Positions 16,509 to 25,486 of a stretch of DNA of 64,000 nt are shown in pieces. Location of the stretch: contig CALUPD010000037.1 of the NCBI GenBank assembly GCA_944322605.1, positions 235,677-299,676 of the forward strand, written 5' to 3'. The notes below the pieces were generated by a model. The model was given only the letters and a program-made list of their open reading frames with translations. It ran no database searches and was not told where the DNA came from. A program made the translations under genes and the position numbers. This stretch comes from an uncultured Bacteroidales bacterium. Lineage in GTDB: Bacteria > Bacteroidota > Bacteroidia > Bacteroidales > UBA932. How positions within the stretch are numbered: position 1 is the first letter of the stretch; the number at the start of each line of letters is the position of its first letter.

Positions 16509-17177
16509 TTATCCGAATATCGATTTGTACAGCAGTTGGAAGCTTCCGTCCTGGTACATCCTGACCAATTCTTCGACATCCTTGTCTTCTCCGAACCTGT
16601 CATACGGTTTTTTCAGGTCCGCTCCGAATAATTTGGCTATGCCCTGCCAGAATCCGGCAGCCAGTTTCCCCCTGTAGTTATTGATTATGTAATACGACGA
16701 AAGCCCGCATTCTCTTTCTATGAGCCTCATTAGCAGGCGACCTTGCGAGAATGTGAGGTTGCGGATCGGCTTTTCGAATTCCCTGAACAGCCGTTTTTCG
16801 AATTCCTTGAGATACTTTTCCCGTTTCGCGCCGGTCATTCCGGATGCTTCTATCGTGCTGTCGGCTTCCCTTAGCAGTACTTTCGCCTTCAGCGCATACG
16901 GGTAGACCTTGTTGAAATTCCATACAAGCCTGTAGTATTCCCTCCACTCTTTGCCTTTATTGCGCTTTTTGTCAACGTAGAATATGTAAGCCGTTCTGAT
17001 GGAGGCCTGGTATACCGTGTCCCCGTTTTCTATGCGGTAGGGCATGACTATCCTGCCCTCCTGCTTTCTGCCTGTGGCTGCCGGGCCGTTTATGCCGGCC
17101 CCTCCTAGGCTTATGGCGGAAATGCAAGAAGCCATGATGAGGACTCCGGCCCTTTTTATGACATGATTCCAGTTCAT
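16509..17177 (-). CDS. DUF4294 family exported protein
   Basis: 222 residues. An N-terminal hydrophobic stretch (10-26) with a possible lipobox I-M-A-S-C (Cys18) indicates export. The rest matches DUF4294: an IENGDTVYQASIRTAYIF start, a YRLVWNFNKVYPYA helix, a charged helical middle and a conserved GRLLMRLIERECG...YIINNYRG segment. Function unknown. It converges on lpxH and diverges from rplP; the 158 bases between it and lpxH hold nothing clear. Confidence 0.8.
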   Translation of the reverse strand: MNWNHVIKRAGVLIMASCISAISLGGAGINGPAATGRKQEGRIVMPYRIENGDTVYQASIRTAYIFYVDKKRNKGKEWREYYRLVWNFNKVYPYALKAKVLLREADSTIEASGMTGAKREKYLKEFEKRLFREFEKPIRNLTFSQGRLLMRLIERECGLSSYYIINNYRGKLAAGFWQGIAKLFGADLKKPYDRFGEDKDVEELVRMYQDGSFQLLYKSIFG

Positions 17178-17355
17178 TCCTCTTATGCGCGCTGCAATTT
17201 TTTTGCCGCTCCAAATTTAGGCATTTTATTCGATGCGCCATAGGCTTGCCGCAGTCTTGTCGAAAATGGCATCCCGGTTTTATTTTTCATTTTTGTAACT
17301 GCGTGAAAATAGTTTGGTTGGCATGCAAATTTTTGTGTAAAAAAGTTGAAAAATA

Positions 17356-17385
17356 TTTTGTTTTAAATAAAATTTGCTATCTTTG
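17356..17385 (+). promoter_or_regulatory. Promoter of the ribosomal-protein operon
   Basis: TTTTG -33 box (17356-17360), 17-base spacer, TATCTTTG -7 box (17378-17385). It predicts a leader of about 75 bases before rplP. Confidence 0.8.
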
Positions 17386-17397
17386 CATCCCGCCTTT

Positions 17398-17416
17398 TAG
17401 GGTCCGTTACACCCTA
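17398..17416 (+). promoter_or_regulatory. Leader hairpin before rplP
   Basis: Perfect 6-base stem TAGGGT/ACCCTA with a 7-base loop, about 8 bases from the predicted transcript start. Could stabilise the 5' end or take part in autogenous control. Confidence 0.45.
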
Positions 17417-17465
17417 TGATATTAAGGCTGAGGAAGTTAGATAATTTAAGTTAATTTGTAAAGCA

Positions 17466-17885
17466 ATGTTACAACCGAAAAAAACCAAATTCAGGAGGCA
17501 GCAAAAAGGCCGTATGAAAGGGCTTGCCCAAAGAGGCAATCAGTTGTCGTTTGGCTCATTTGGAATAAAAACTCTTGAGTCTTGCTGGTTGACTGGCCAA
17601 CAAATTGAAGCCGCTCGTCAGGCTGTTGTGCGTTATATGAAACGTGAGGGTAAAATTTGGATCAGGGTTTTCCCGGACAAACCTTATACTAGGAAACCTG
17701 CCGAAGTCCGTATGGGTAAAGGTAAGGGTGCTCCGGAAGGATTCGTTTGCCCTATTACTCCTGGACGCATGCTCATAGAGTTGGAAGGCGTTCCGATGGA
17801 GGTTGCAAAAGAAGCGCTTCGCCTCGGAGCCCAGAAGCTTCCTGTCACTACGAAGTTCGTGGTACGTAGAGATTTTGTTGAATAA
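17466..17885 (+). CDS. rplP: Ribosomal protein L16
   Basis: 139 residues, full length. Starts [19 protein letters not shown] and has the family [19 protein letters not shown] loop, which reaches into the peptidyl-transferase/A-site region of 23S rRNA. It is the first gene after a strong promoter; the usual neighbours rpsC, rplV, rpsS, rplB and so on are not upstream, so the S10 cluster is broken here. Followed 17 bases later by rpmC. Confidence 0.98.
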   Translation: MLQPKKTKFRRQQKGRMKGLAQRGNQLSFGSFGIKTLESCWLTGQQIEAARQAVVRYMKREGKIWIRVFPDKPYTRKPAEVRMGKGKGAPEGFVCPITPGRMLIELEGVPMEVAKEALRLGAQKLPVTTKFVVRRDFVE

Positions 17886-17902
17886 TTTTAATGTGAGGGA
17901 AA

Positions 17903-18103
17903 ATGAAAGCTAAAGAAATAAGAGAGCTGTCCGTTAACGATTTGCGTGAACGTATAGAAGTTGAAAGGACGAATCTTGCCCAGATGAAGATGAACCATGC
18001 GATCTCTCCGTTAGAAGATTCATCCAAATTGAAAAAGGCTAGAAAGGATATCGCTAGGATGCTTACTATCTTAAGCGAGATGGAAAATCAGGACAAAAAG
18101 TAG
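17903..18103 (+). CDS. rpmC: Ribosomal protein L29
   Basis: 66 residues, two helices, with the family marks LRERIEVERTNLAQMKMN and KKARKDIARMLTILSE. L29 sits at the polypeptide exit of the 50S subunit and helps dock SRP and trigger factor. Between rplP and rpsQ in the canonical order. Confidence 0.97.
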   Translation: MKAKEIRELSVNDLRERIEVERTNLAQMKMNHAISPLEDSSKLKKARKDIARMLTILSEMENQDKK

Positions 18104-18109
18104 CAATTC

Positions 18110-18364
18110 ATGGAAAGAGGACTTAGAAAAGAAAGAATAGGTGTAGTGGTCAGCAACAAGATGGACAAGTCTATAATAGTTGCGGTAAGGACAAAGGAAA
18201 AACATCCTATTTACGGAAAATTCGTAAACAAGACCACTAAGTTCGTAGCTCATGATGAAAAGAATGAGTGCAGCGAAGGGGACAAGGTTCTTATAATGGA
18301 AACCCGTCCTTTGAGCAAGACAAAACGCTGGAGATTGGTAGAAATCGTAGAAAAAGTTAAATAG
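18110..18364 (+). CDS. rpsQ: Ribosomal protein S17
   Basis: 84 residues, OB-fold: [17 protein letters not shown] strand pair, a [10 protein letters not shown] loop and the [26 protein letters not shown] signature near the C-terminus. Primary 16S-binding protein of the 30S body. Starts 6 bases after rpmC. Confidence 0.97.
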   Translation: MERGLRKERIGVVVSNKMDKSIIVAVRTKEKHPIYGKFVNKTTKFVAHDEKNECSEGDKVLIMETRPLSKTKRWRLVEIVEKVK

Positions 18365-18368
18365 CATT

Positions 18369-18734
18369 ATGATACAGCAAGAAACACGTTTACAGGTGGC
18401 AGATAATAGCGGCGCAAAAGAAGTTCTTTGCATAAGGGTTTTAGGCGGTACCCGTCGTCGCTATGCCAGAGTTGGTGATAAAATCGTAGTTGCCGTCAAA
18501 AGTGCGATTCCAGGTGGAGACGCTAAGAAGGGATCTGTATCTAAAGCGGTGGTAGTTCGTACTAAAAAGGAAATTCGTCGTCCGGACGGTTCTTATATCC
18601 GTTTCGATGAAAATGCTTGTGTGTTATTGAATAACCAGGGCGAAGTACGCGGTACCCGTATTTTCGGGCCGGTAGCAAGGGAACTTCGTGAAAATTATAT
18701 GAAGATCGTTTCTTTGGCGCCTGAGGTTTTGTAA
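18369..18734 (+). CDS. rplN: Ribosomal protein L14
   Basis: 121 residues, full length. [19 protein letters not shown] start and [24 protein letters not shown] end are nearly invariant in bacteria. L14 forms an intersubunit bridge and is the binding site of the silencing factor RsfS. Begins 4 bases after rpsQ. Confidence 0.98.
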   Translation: MIQQETRLQVADNSGAKEVLCIRVLGGTRRRYARVGDKIVVAVKSAIPGGDAKKGSVSKAVVVRTKKEIRRPDGSYIRFDENACVLLNNQGEVRGTRIFGPVARELRENYMKIVSLAPEVL

Positions 18735-18754
18735 TTAAATACAGAAAGGACATC

Positions 18755-19078
18755 ATGAATAAGAAATTGCATATTAAGAAAGGTGACACGGTTTGCGTGA
18801 TAGCAGGGAACGAACGCGGCAAATCCGGAAAGGTTCTCGAAGTCATCAAAGACAAGGACCGTGCTATAGTTGAAGGCCTCAATATGATTAGCAAGCATAC
18901 AAGGCCTAATGCTAAGAATCCTCAGGGAGGAATTATCAAGAAAGAGGCAGGTATCCATATCTCGAATCTTTTGGTAATGGATCCTTCAAAGGGAGTTCCT
19001 ACAAGAATCGGACGTCGCAGGAATGCAGACGGCAAATTAGTTCGTTACGCTAAAAAATCTGGAGAGGAGATTAAATAA
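18755..19078 (+). CDS. rplX: Ribosomal protein L24
   Basis: 107 residues. KOW motif in the first third ([21 protein letters not shown]) and the [21 protein letters not shown] segment. 50S assembly initiator near the exit tunnel. An AAGGA sequence stands 8 bases before the ATG. The last base of the stop codon is the first base of the rplE ATG. Confidence 0.97.
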   Translation: MNKKLHIKKGDTVCVIAGNERGKSGKVLEVIKDKDRAIVEGLNMISKHTRPNAKNPQGGIIKKEAGIHISNLLVMDPSKGVPTRIGRRRNADGKLVRYAKKSGEEIK

Positions 19079-19665
19079 TGGCACAAGTGCAGAATACAAA
19101 TGCTGCTGCGACTGGATATGTTCCGTCTTTGCAGAAAAAATACAAGGAAGAAATAGTTCCGAGCCTCAAGCAGGATTTCGGCTATAAATCGATCATGCAG
19201 GTTCCTAAGCTCGAAAAGATAACCATCAACCAGGGCATAGGCGCTGCTACAGGCGATAAGAAACTTGTTGAGGTTGCGCAGAAAGAACTTACTGCCATTA
19301 CCGGCCAGAAAGCGATAATGACATATTCCAAAAAGGATATTTCGAACTTCAAATTGAGGAAAGGGACTCCTATCGGAGTAAAAGTGACCCTGCGCGCTTC
19401 GAAAATGTACGAATTTTTGGAAAGGCTTATAGCTGTGGCTCTTCCTCGTATCAGGGACTTCAACGGAATTCCTGAAAAATTCGACGGCAGAGGCAACTAT
19501 ACCCTCGGCATAAAGGAACAGATAATTTTCCCTGAAATCGACATCGACAAGATTACGAAAATCATGGGCATGGAAATTACTTTCGTTACCAATGCACGCA
19601 GCGATGAAGAGGCTTTCGCTTTGCTGAAAGCATTCGGCCTTCCTTTCAAAAACAGCAAGAAATAA
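19078..19665 (+). CDS. rplE: Ribosomal protein L5
   Basis: 195 residues, about 15 longer than E. coli L5 owing to an N-terminal Ala/Thr/Gln-rich extension before the usual [15 protein letters not shown] start. Core motifs: [35 protein letters not shown] and [21 protein letters not shown]. Binds 5S rRNA and contacts the P-site tRNA. Overlaps rplX by one base. Confidence 0.97.
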   Translation: MAQVQNTNAAATGYVPSLQKKYKEEIVPSLKQDFGYKSIMQVPKLEKITINQGIGAATGDKKLVEVAQKELTAITGQKAIMTYSKKDISNFKLRKGTPIGVKVTLRASKMYEFLERLIAVALPRIRDFNGIPEKFDGRGNYTLGIKEQIIFPEIDIDKITKIMGMEITFVTNARSDEEAFALLKAFGLPFKNSKK

Positions 19666-19681
19666 TTAAACAGAAGATACA

Positions 19682-19951
19682 ATGGCAAAAGAATCAATGA
19701 AGGCGCGCGAAGTAAAACGCGCAAAATTATGTGCCAAATATGCTGAAAAACGCAAAGCTCTGAAAGAAGCCGGCGACTGGGCTGCTTTGGACAAGCTTCC
19801 TAAGAATTCAAGTCCGTGCCGTCTGCATAACCGTTGTTCCTTGACCGGAAGACCTAAGGGCTATATGAGAATGTTCGGCATAAGCCGTATCCAGTTCCGT
19901 GAAATGGCAAGCAACGGCTTGATTCCGGGCGTGAAAAAGGCAAGTTGGTAG
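19682..19951 (+). CDS. rpsN: Ribosomal protein S14 (zinc-free form)
   Basis: 89 residues, the longer form without the four-Cys zinc ribbon: only single Cys residues remain. The conserved end [31 protein letters not shown] is present. Binds 16S rRNA in the 30S head. Followed by a 77-base gap that holds a small hairpin. Confidence 0.97.
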   Translation: MAKESMKAREVKRAKLCAKYAEKRKALKEAGDWAALDKLPKNSSPCRLHNRCSLTGRPKGYMRMFGISRIQFREMASNGLIPGVKKASW

Positions 19952-19984
19952 AAACTCAAAATCAATTATTAATAATATTTGGAT

Positions 19985-20010
19985 ATCGGGCATATTGAAT
20001 ATGTCGGTTC
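19985..20010 (+). promoter_or_regulatory. Small hairpin between rpsN and rpsH
   Basis: The segment around CGGGCATA-TTGAA-TATGTCGG can pair over seven of eight positions (one G-G mismatch, one G-U), 20 bases before the rpsH ATG. It lies in the longest gap of the operon. In E. coli S8 represses this operon by binding a 16S-like hairpin near rplE; whether this hairpin plays that part is a guess. Confidence 0.3.
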
Positions 20011-20028
20011 TAACAAACAAAAATTAAA

Positions 20029-20424
20029 ATGACTGATCCAATTTCAGATTACCTGACAAGAATCAGGAATGCTTATCTCGCAGGACATAAAATAGTAGAA
20101 ATTCCTGCTTCCAGAATGAAGGCGGAAATGACCAGGGTCCTTCATGAAAAAGGTTATATCCTCAGCTACAAGATAGTTGAAGGGACTCCTTTCAATACTA
20201 TCAAAATAGCATTGAAGTACCATCCTGAAACTAAGAAGGCTGCGATTAAGAAAATTATCAGGATAAGCAAGCCGGGCCTTAGGAAATACGTAGGCGTTGA
20301 AACAATGCCGAGAGTATTGAATGGCTTGGGAATCGCTATTCTGTCTACTTCGAAAGGAATTATCACTGATAAGGAGGCTAAAGATCTCAATGTCGGCGGT
20401 GAGGTTCTTTGTTATGTTTACTAG
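20029..20424 (+). CDS. rpsH: Ribosomal protein S8
   Basis: 131 residues, full length. MTDPISDYLTRIRNA start and a C-terminal RVLNGLGIAILSTSKGIITDKEA...GGEVLCYVY end, which binds helix 21 of 16S rRNA. S8 is the known translational repressor of the spc operon in E. coli; local evidence is limited to the hairpin upstream. Confidence 0.97.
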   Translation: MTDPISDYLTRIRNAYLAGHKIVEIPASRMKAEMTRVLHEKGYILSYKIVEGTPFNTIKIALKYHPETKKAAIKKIIRISKPGLRKYVGVETMPRVLNGLGIAILSTSKGIITDKEAKDLNVGGEVLCYVY

Positions 20425-20451
20425 TTGTTAACGATTAAAATTTATTTGAGA

Positions 20452-21012
20452 ATGTCAAGAATAGGAAAAATGCCTGTACACCTTCCAAAAGGGGTTACCT
20501 GCACGGTAGAACCCGGTAATGTGGTTAAGGTTAAAGGCCCTCTCGGAGAATTGACTCAGAAAGTCGATGCTGATATTACAGTTACCGTAGAAGGGGATGT
20601 AGTTACAGTTAGCAGACCTACGAACCAGCCTCGCCATCGTTCCATGCACGGGCTTTATCGTGCTTTGATAAACAACATGGTGACTGGCGTATCTCACGGC
20701 TATACGATCAGGCAGGAGCTTGTAGGGGTAGGTTATCGTGTAGAAGTCAAAGGCCAGGTGTTGGAATTCGGTCTCGGATTCTCGCATGATATTCATTTCA
20801 TGTTGCCGGCTGAAATCAAGGCAGAAGCCGAAGCAGTAAAGAAAGGAGCAAATCCGGTACTGGTTTTGAAAAGTTATGACAAGCAGCTTCTCGGCATGGT
20901 TGCAGCAAAGATTCGCTCATTGCGCAAGCCTGAGCCTTATAAAGGAAAAGGTATTAAATTTGTCGGCGAACAGCTTCGTCGCAAGGCTGGAAAATCTGCG
21001 GGCGCTAAATAA
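20452..21012 (+). CDS. rplF: Ribosomal protein L6
   Basis: 186 residues from the ATG at 20452 (MSRIGKMPVHLP is the conserved start; the frame is open further upstream but that part is not conserved). Two L6 repeats; the C-terminal RKPEPYKGKGIKFVGEQLRRKAGK signature is intact. Sits near the sarcin-ricin loop of the 50S. Confidence 0.97.
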   Translation: MSRIGKMPVHLPKGVTCTVEPGNVVKVKGPLGELTQKVDADITVTVEGDVVTVSRPTNQPRHRSMHGLYRALINNMVTGVSHGYTIRQELVGVGYRVEVKGQVLEFGLGFSHDIHFMLPAEIKAEAEAVKKGANPVLVLKSYDKQLLGMVAAKIRSLRKPEPYKGKGIKFVGEQLRRKAGKSAGAK

Positions 21013-21030
21013 TTTTGGAGGTAGAGTTAT

Positions 21031-21393
21031 ATGGCTTTAAATAAGATAGAAAGAAGAAAAAGAATACATTATCGTATTCGCAAGGTCGTGAATGGGACCG
21101 CTGAACAGCCTAGGATGAGCGTTTTCAGAAGCAACAGGCAGATTTATGTTCAGTTCATCGATGATGTAAAAGGCATTACGCTTGCGGCAGCGTCTTCAAT
21201 GGATAAGGAAGTTGCAGAAGCTGTCAAAGGCAAAACCGGTAAAGAAGCAGCTGCTATTGTGGGCAAGCTCGCTGCTGAAAGGGCTATTGCAAAAGGCATT
21301 TCCCGCGTATGTTTCGACAGGGGAGGCTATTTGTATCATGGCAGAGTTAAAAGTTTGGCAGATGCTGCCCGCGAGGGTGGTCTTAAATTCTAA
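21031..21393 (+). CDS. rplR: Ribosomal protein L18
   Basis: 120 residues. [33 protein letters not shown] start and a [25 protein letters not shown] end, the usual 5S rRNA binding protein. A clear GGAGG Shine-Dalgarno lies 10 bases before the ATG (TTTTGGAGGTAGAG), uncommon in Bacteroidota. Its TAA overlaps the first rpsE ATG. Confidence 0.98.
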   Translation: MALNKIERRKRIHYRIRKVVNGTAEQPRMSVFRSNRQIYVQFIDDVKGITLAAASSMDKEVAEAVKGKTGKEAAAIVGKLAAERAIAKGISRVCFDRGGYLYHGRVKSLADAAREGGLKF

Positions 21394-21917
21394 TGACTAT
21401 GGCAAATATGAATCTTAAAAGAGTAAAAACGACAGATCTTGTTTTAGTTGACAGGTTAGTAGCCGTTCAGAGGGTTACCAAAGTGACTAAAGGCGGCCGT
21501 CATTTCAGTTTCGCAGCAATCGTGGTTGTCGGCGATGAAAAAGGCGTTGTAGGCTATGGTCTTGGAAAGGCTAATGAAGTGACCACCGCGATAGCAAAGG
21601 GCGTAGAAGACGCAAAGAAGAACCTCATACGTGTTCCTCTTAACAAAACTACGATTCCTCACGAGCAGGAAGCGAAGTTCGGCGGCGCGCGCGTGTTCAT
21701 GAAACCGGCAGCTCCCGGTACAGGAGTAAAGGCCGGCGGTGCAATGCGTGCAGTGTTCGAATCAGTGGGAATACATGATGTCATGGCTAAATCCAAAGGA
21801 TCTTCCAATCCTCACAATCTCGTCAAGGCTACAATAGCCGCTTTGGCTGAAATGCGCGACGCATATACGATTGCAGGGGTACGCGGAATACCTATGAGTA
21901 GAGTTTTTAAAGGTTAA
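21393..21917 (+). CDS. rpsE: Ribosomal protein S5
   Basis: 174 residues from the ATG overlapping the rplR stop; an in-frame ATG at 21399 is equally possible. Double-stranded RNA-binding fold: [16 protein letters not shown]...[17 protein letters not shown], then the S5 C-domain with [23 protein letters not shown] and [15 protein letters not shown]. Involved in decoding accuracy at the mRNA entry channel. Confidence 0.97.
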   Translation: MTMANMNLKRVKTTDLVLVDRLVAVQRVTKVTKGGRHFSFAAIVVVGDEKGVVGYGLGKANEVTTAIAKGVEDAKKNLIRVPLNKTTIPHEQEAKFGGARVFMKPAAPGTGVKAGGAMRAVFESVGIHDVMAKSKGSSNPHNLVKATIAALAEMRDAYTIAGVRGIPMSRVFKG

Positions 21918-21930
21918 GGAGGTTTCACTA

Positions 21931-22113
21931 ATGGCAAAAGTTAGATTGACTCAGGTAAAAAGCAAAAACGGAGCTACTAAAAGGCAAAGAGCTAATTTGC
22001 AGTCTTTGGGTCTCCGCAGGATTCACCAGTCTGTAGAAGTGGAATTAAATCCAGTATCCAAAGGAATGATCGATAAGGTTGCACATCTTATCACAGTAGA
22101 AGAAATCAGCTAA
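21931..22113 (+). CDS. rpmD: Ribosomal protein L30
   Basis: 60 residues, short form typical of bacteria, with the KSKNGATKRQRANLQSLGLRRIHQ core. A strong AAGGAGG Shine-Dalgarno precedes the ATG by 7 bases, the best in the window. Confidence 0.97.
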   Translation: MAKVRLTQVKSKNGATKRQRANLQSLGLRRIHQSVEVELNPVSKGMIDKVAHLITVEEIS

Positions 22114-22130
22114 CAGTGGAGGATAGAATA

Positions 22131-22577
22131 ATGAAATTACATACATTAAAACCAGCTCCAGGCTCTATTAAGAGAGAAAAGAGGATAGGTCGCGGCGAAG
22201 GATCCGGTCATGGCGGAACTTCTACGCGTGGACACAAGGGAGCGAAATCACGTTCCGGTTATTCACGCAAAATCGGATTCGAAGGAGGTCAGATGCCTAT
22301 ACAGAGACGTTTGCCTAAATTCGGATTCAATAGCCCTAACAGGGTGGAATACAAAGTGATAAATTTGTCGTCCATCCAAGCTTTGGTTGACAAGTATTCT
22401 TTGGATACTATTACCATCGATACATTGATTGAAAAGGGAATGGTTTCATCTAAGGATTTGGTGAAGATTTTGGGAAATGGAGAGTTGACTTCTAAAATTA
22501 ACGTAACCGCACATGCGTTCTCTGAATCTGCCAAAAGCAAGATTGAGGCTAAAGAAGGCACTGTGACCATAATCTAA
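22131..22577 (+). CDS. rplO: Ribosomal protein L15
   Basis: 148 residues from the ATG at 22131, chosen because MKLHTLKPAPGS is the conserved start and GGAGG lies 9 bases before it; an upstream in-frame start at 22116 would include that site. Gly/Arg-rich N-terminal tail (GRGEGSGHGGTSTRGHKGAKSR) reaches into 23S rRNA; the EGGQMPIQRRLPKFGF motif is intact. Confidence 0.97.
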   Translation: MKLHTLKPAPGSIKREKRIGRGEGSGHGGTSTRGHKGAKSRSGYSRKIGFEGGQMPIQRRLPKFGFNSPNRVEYKVINLSSIQALVDKYSLDTITIDTLIEKGMVSSKDLVKILGNGELTSKINVTAHAFSESAKSKIEAKEGTVTII

Positions 22578-22582
22578 GTCCG

Positions 22583-23905
22583 ATGAAGAAATTTATTGAA
22601 ACAATAAAGAATATTTTCAAAATTGAAGAACTGCGTAAAAGGATTGGTTATACGATCCTTTTACTGCTGGTCTATAGGCTCGGCTCGTTTATCGTTTTGC
22701 CGGGCATAGATCCGACGCAGTTGTCGAATTTGCAGGATCAGGCTTCAGAAGGCCTTTTGAGCTTGTTGAACATGTTCTCAGGAGGAGCCTTCGGAAATGC
22801 TTCCATTTTTGCATTGGGAGTGATGCCGTACATCTCTGCATCTATCGTAATTCAACTTTTGGGCATAATGATTCCATATTTCCAAAGGCTTCAGCGCGAA
22901 GGAGAAAGCGGAAGGAGAAAAATGAACCAATGGACTCGTTATCTCACAATTGTCATCCTTGCCATTCAGGGCCCGGCATACCTTACAAACCTTCATGCCC
23001 AGCTTCCTGAATCAGCATTTTTGGCACAAGGATTCGCATTTAATTTGATGGCTACCATAATACTCATTGGCGGCACCATGTTCGTTATGTGGATGGGCGA
23101 ACGCATTACTGATCGCGGCTTAGGTAATGGAATCTCCCTCATAATCATGGTAGGTATTATAGCACGTCTCCCATATGCGATAACCGCTGAAATAGGTTCG
23201 AGGCTTTCACAATCCGCAGGCGGCGGAGTTCTTATGTTCATCATAGAAATGATAGTCCTCTTCCTTATTTTCATTGCAACGATCGCACTTGTGCAGGGCG
23301 TAAGGAAGATACCTGTGCAGTATGCCAAGAGGATTGTAGGTAATAAGCAGTACGGCGGTGTCCGTCAGTACATACCGCTAAAGATAAATGCAGCTGGTGT
23401 GATGCCTATTATCTTTGCGCAGGCACTGATGTTGTTGCCGTTGGTATTTGCAAATTTTGATTCTACACGTGGTTTAGCGGCTGTATTGGGTGATTATACA
23501 GGTTTCTGGTATAATTTCATCTTCGCTCTTCTTGTCATCGCCTTCACTTACTTCTATACGGCAGTGACTGTAAGGCCTTCGCAAATGGCGGAAGACATGA
23601 AGAAGAACGGCGGTTTCATTCCAGGCGTAAAACCGGGCAAGAAAACGGAAGAATATCTGGATTCAGTAATGTCGAAAATCACATTGCCGGGTTCGATCTT
23701 CCTCGCTATCGTAGCGATTCTTCCTGCTTTTGCGATGATACTCGGAGTGAACAACCAGTTTGCTCAATTTTTCGGCGGCACTTCGCTTCTTATTCTTGTA
23801 GGCGTGGTCCTCGATACGTTGCAGCAGATTGAAAGCCATCTCCTGATGCGCCACTATGACGGATTGATGAAAACGGGACGACTCAAAGGCCGTTCGGGGA
23901 TGTAA
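22583..23905 (+). CDS. secY: Protein translocase subunit SecY
   Basis: 440 residues with ten predicted membrane segments. It is the channel of the SecYEG translocon for export and membrane insertion. Motifs: a plug region after TM1 (IDPTQLSN...FSGGAFGNASIFALGVMPYISASI), GNGISLIIM, and the cytoplasmic RIVGNKQYGGVRQYIPLKINAAGVMPIIFA loop that contacts SecA and the ribosome. Begins 5 bases after rplO. Confidence 0.98.
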   Translation: MKKFIETIKNIFKIEELRKRIGYTILLLLVYRLGSFIVLPGIDPTQLSNLQDQASEGLLSLLNMFSGGAFGNASIFALGVMPYISASIVIQLLGIMIPYFQRLQREGESGRRKMNQWTRYLTIVILAIQGPAYLTNLHAQLPESAFLAQGFAFNLMATIILIGGTMFVMWMGERITDRGLGNGISLIIMVGIIARLPYAITAEIGSRLSQSAGGGVLMFIIEMIVLFLIFIATIALVQGVRKIPVQYAKRIVGNKQYGGVRQYIPLKINAAGVMPIIFAQALMLLPLVFANFDSTRGLAAVLGDYTGFWYNFIFALLVIAFTYFYTAVTVRPSQMAEDMKKNGGFIPGVKPGKKTEEYLDSVMSKITLPGSIFLAIVAILPAFAMILGVNNQFAQFFGGTSLLILVGVVLDTLQQIESHLLMRHYDGLMKTGRLKGRSGM

Positions 23906-23929
23906 AAGGATTTAATAGGTTCTTTGAAT

Positions 23930-24703
23930 ATGGTAAAACTTAAAACCGAAGAGGACTTGGTTTATATGCGCGAGAATGCGATTCTCGTATCAAAGACTCT
24001 TGCTTATGTCGGTAAATTGATCGCTCCCGGCGTGACTACGCTGGCGTTGAACGACGCGGCCGAGAAATTTATCAGGGATAACGGAGCAGAACCGGGTTTT
24101 CTTGGGTATGGCGGGTTCCCTTACACTCTGTGTATCTCCGTGAACGACCAGGTCGTGCACGGATTTCCATCAGGCTATGCCTTGAAGGAAGGTGATATAG
24201 TTTCTGTGGATTGCGGAACCAAAATGAAAGGCTTCAACGGTGATTCCGCCTATACGTTCCCTGTGGGGAATATATCGGAAGATACCCGGAAGTTGCTGGA
24301 TGTCACTAAGCAGTCCCTTTATAAAGGGATTGAGAAAGCTGTGGCTGGCAATCGTATCGGCGATATAGGCCATGCCATACAGCAATATGTTGAAGGCTAT
24401 GGCTACTCTGTGGTCCGCGAAATGGTCGGACACGGAATAGGTAGAAGTTTGCATGAAGCTCCAGAGGTTCCGAACTACGGTGCTGCCGGACATGGCAAGA
24501 AATTGCTGCCAGGAATGGTGATATGCATAGAGCCGATGATAAATGCCGGGAAAAAGGACATTTATCTCGATGATAACGATTGGACGGTTTCTACAAGGGA
24601 CGGTTCAAATTCGGCTCATTTCGAACTCACTGTCCATATTACCGAAGGTGCCCCGGAAGTTTTATCTACATTTGAATTTATTGAAAACGATATTAAATTA
24701 TAA
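23930..24703 (+). CDS. map: Methionine aminopeptidase, type I
   Basis: 257 residues from the ATG at 23930 (the frame opens with a TTG two codons earlier). Pita-bread fold with all five metal ligands: two Asp in [16 protein letters not shown], His in [11 protein letters not shown], Glu in CIEPMIN and Glu in [10 protein letters not shown]; the substrate His is in the VVHGFPS motif. Removes N-terminal Met in the cytoplasm. Between secY and infA, a usual place. Confidence 0.97.
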   Translation: MVKLKTEEDLVYMRENAILVSKTLAYVGKLIAPGVTTLALNDAAEKFIRDNGAEPGFLGYGGFPYTLCISVNDQVVHGFPSGYALKEGDIVSVDCGTKMKGFNGDSAYTFPVGNISEDTRKLLDVTKQSLYKGIEKAVAGNRIGDIGHAIQQYVEGYGYSVVREMVGHGIGRSLHEAPEVPNYGAAGHGKKLLPGMVICIEPMINAGKKDIYLDDNDWTVSTRDGSNSAHFELTVHITEGAPEVLSTFEFIENDIKL

Positions 24704-24713
24704 GGTTAGTCTT

Positions 24714-24932
24714 ATGCCGAAACAATCAGCGATAGAAAAGGACGGAACGATAATTGAAGCATTGTCCAATGCGATGTTCAGAGTCGAACTGGACAACGGC
24801 CATGTCATAATCGCCCATATTTCAGGGAAGATGCGCATGCATTACATAAAAATACTTCCCGGCGACAAAGTTCGGGTAGAAATGTCACCTTATGATTTGA
24901 CAAAAGGAAGAATTTCTTTCAGATACAAGTAA
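24714..24932 (+). CDS. infA: Translation initiation factor IF-1
   Basis: 72 residues from the ATG at 24714, the standard length. OB-fold sequence: [21 protein letters not shown], then [19 protein letters not shown] and a C-terminal [15 protein letters not shown]. Binds the 30S A site at initiation. An open frame extends upstream over the map gene, but that part is a shadow. 13 bases before rpmJ. Confidence 0.97.
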   Translation: MPKQSAIEKDGTIIEALSNAMFRVELDNGHVIIAHISGKMRMHYIKILPGDKVRVEMSPYDLTKGRISFRYK

Positions 24933-24945
24933 AAAAATCAAAGCA

Positions 24946-25062
24946 ATGAAAGTAAAAGCATCAATAAAGAAACGTAGCGAGGATTGCAAAATCGTAAAGC
25001 GCAAAGGCCGTCTTTATATTATATGCAAGAAAAATCCTAAATTCAAAATGCGTCAGGGTTAA
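24946..25062 (+). CDS. rpmJ: Ribosomal protein L36
   Basis: 38 residues. [21 protein letters not shown]... with Cys14 and Cys27 and an end [10 protein letters not shown]. Typical bacterial L36 has a Cys3-His zinc ribbon (C11, C14, C27, H33). Here the first position is Ser and the last is Lys, so this is the zinc-free C-minus type. Canonical place between infA and rpsM. Confidence 0.95.
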   Translation: MKVKASIKKRSEDCKIVKRKGRLYIICKKNPKFKMRQG

Positions 25063-25092
25063 TTGTTAATTTGTTAAAAAAAGGAAATAGAT

Positions 25093-25470
25093 ATGGCACG
25101 TATAGCCGGAGTTGATTTACCAAAAAATAAACGTGGGGAAATAGGTCTTACCTATATCTACGGAATCGGTCGCAGTTCTGCAAGAAAGATTCTTGACAAA
25201 ACCGGTATAGATTATAATATAAAGGTACAGGACTGGAATGATGACCAGATAGCTGCAATAAGATCTGTGATTGCGGCAGAATACAAAATCGAAGGAGAGC
25301 TTCGTTCGACTGTCCAGATGAATATCAAGCGTCTGATGGATATCGGATGCTACAGGGGTATCCGTCATCGTAACGGCCTTCCTGTTCGCGGCCAAAGCAC
25401 GAAGAACAACGCCCGTACACGCAAGGGAAAGAAGAAGACCGTGGCTAATAAGAAAAAAGCAACTAAATAG
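25093..25470 (+). CDS. rpsM: Ribosomal protein S13
   Basis: 125 residues. [27 protein letters not shown] start, H2TH region, and the C-terminal [25 protein letters not shown] tail that reaches the P-site tRNA. Head protein of the 30S; first of the alpha-operon genes. Preceded by AGGAAAT. Confidence 0.98.
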   Translation: MARIAGVDLPKNKRGEIGLTYIYGIGRSSARKILDKTGIDYNIKVQDWNDDQIAAIRSVIAAEYKIEGELRSTVQMNIKRLMDIGCYRGIRHRNGLPVRGQSTKNNARTRKGKKKTVANKKKATK

Positions 25471-25486
25471 TTAGAACCTAAAGATT

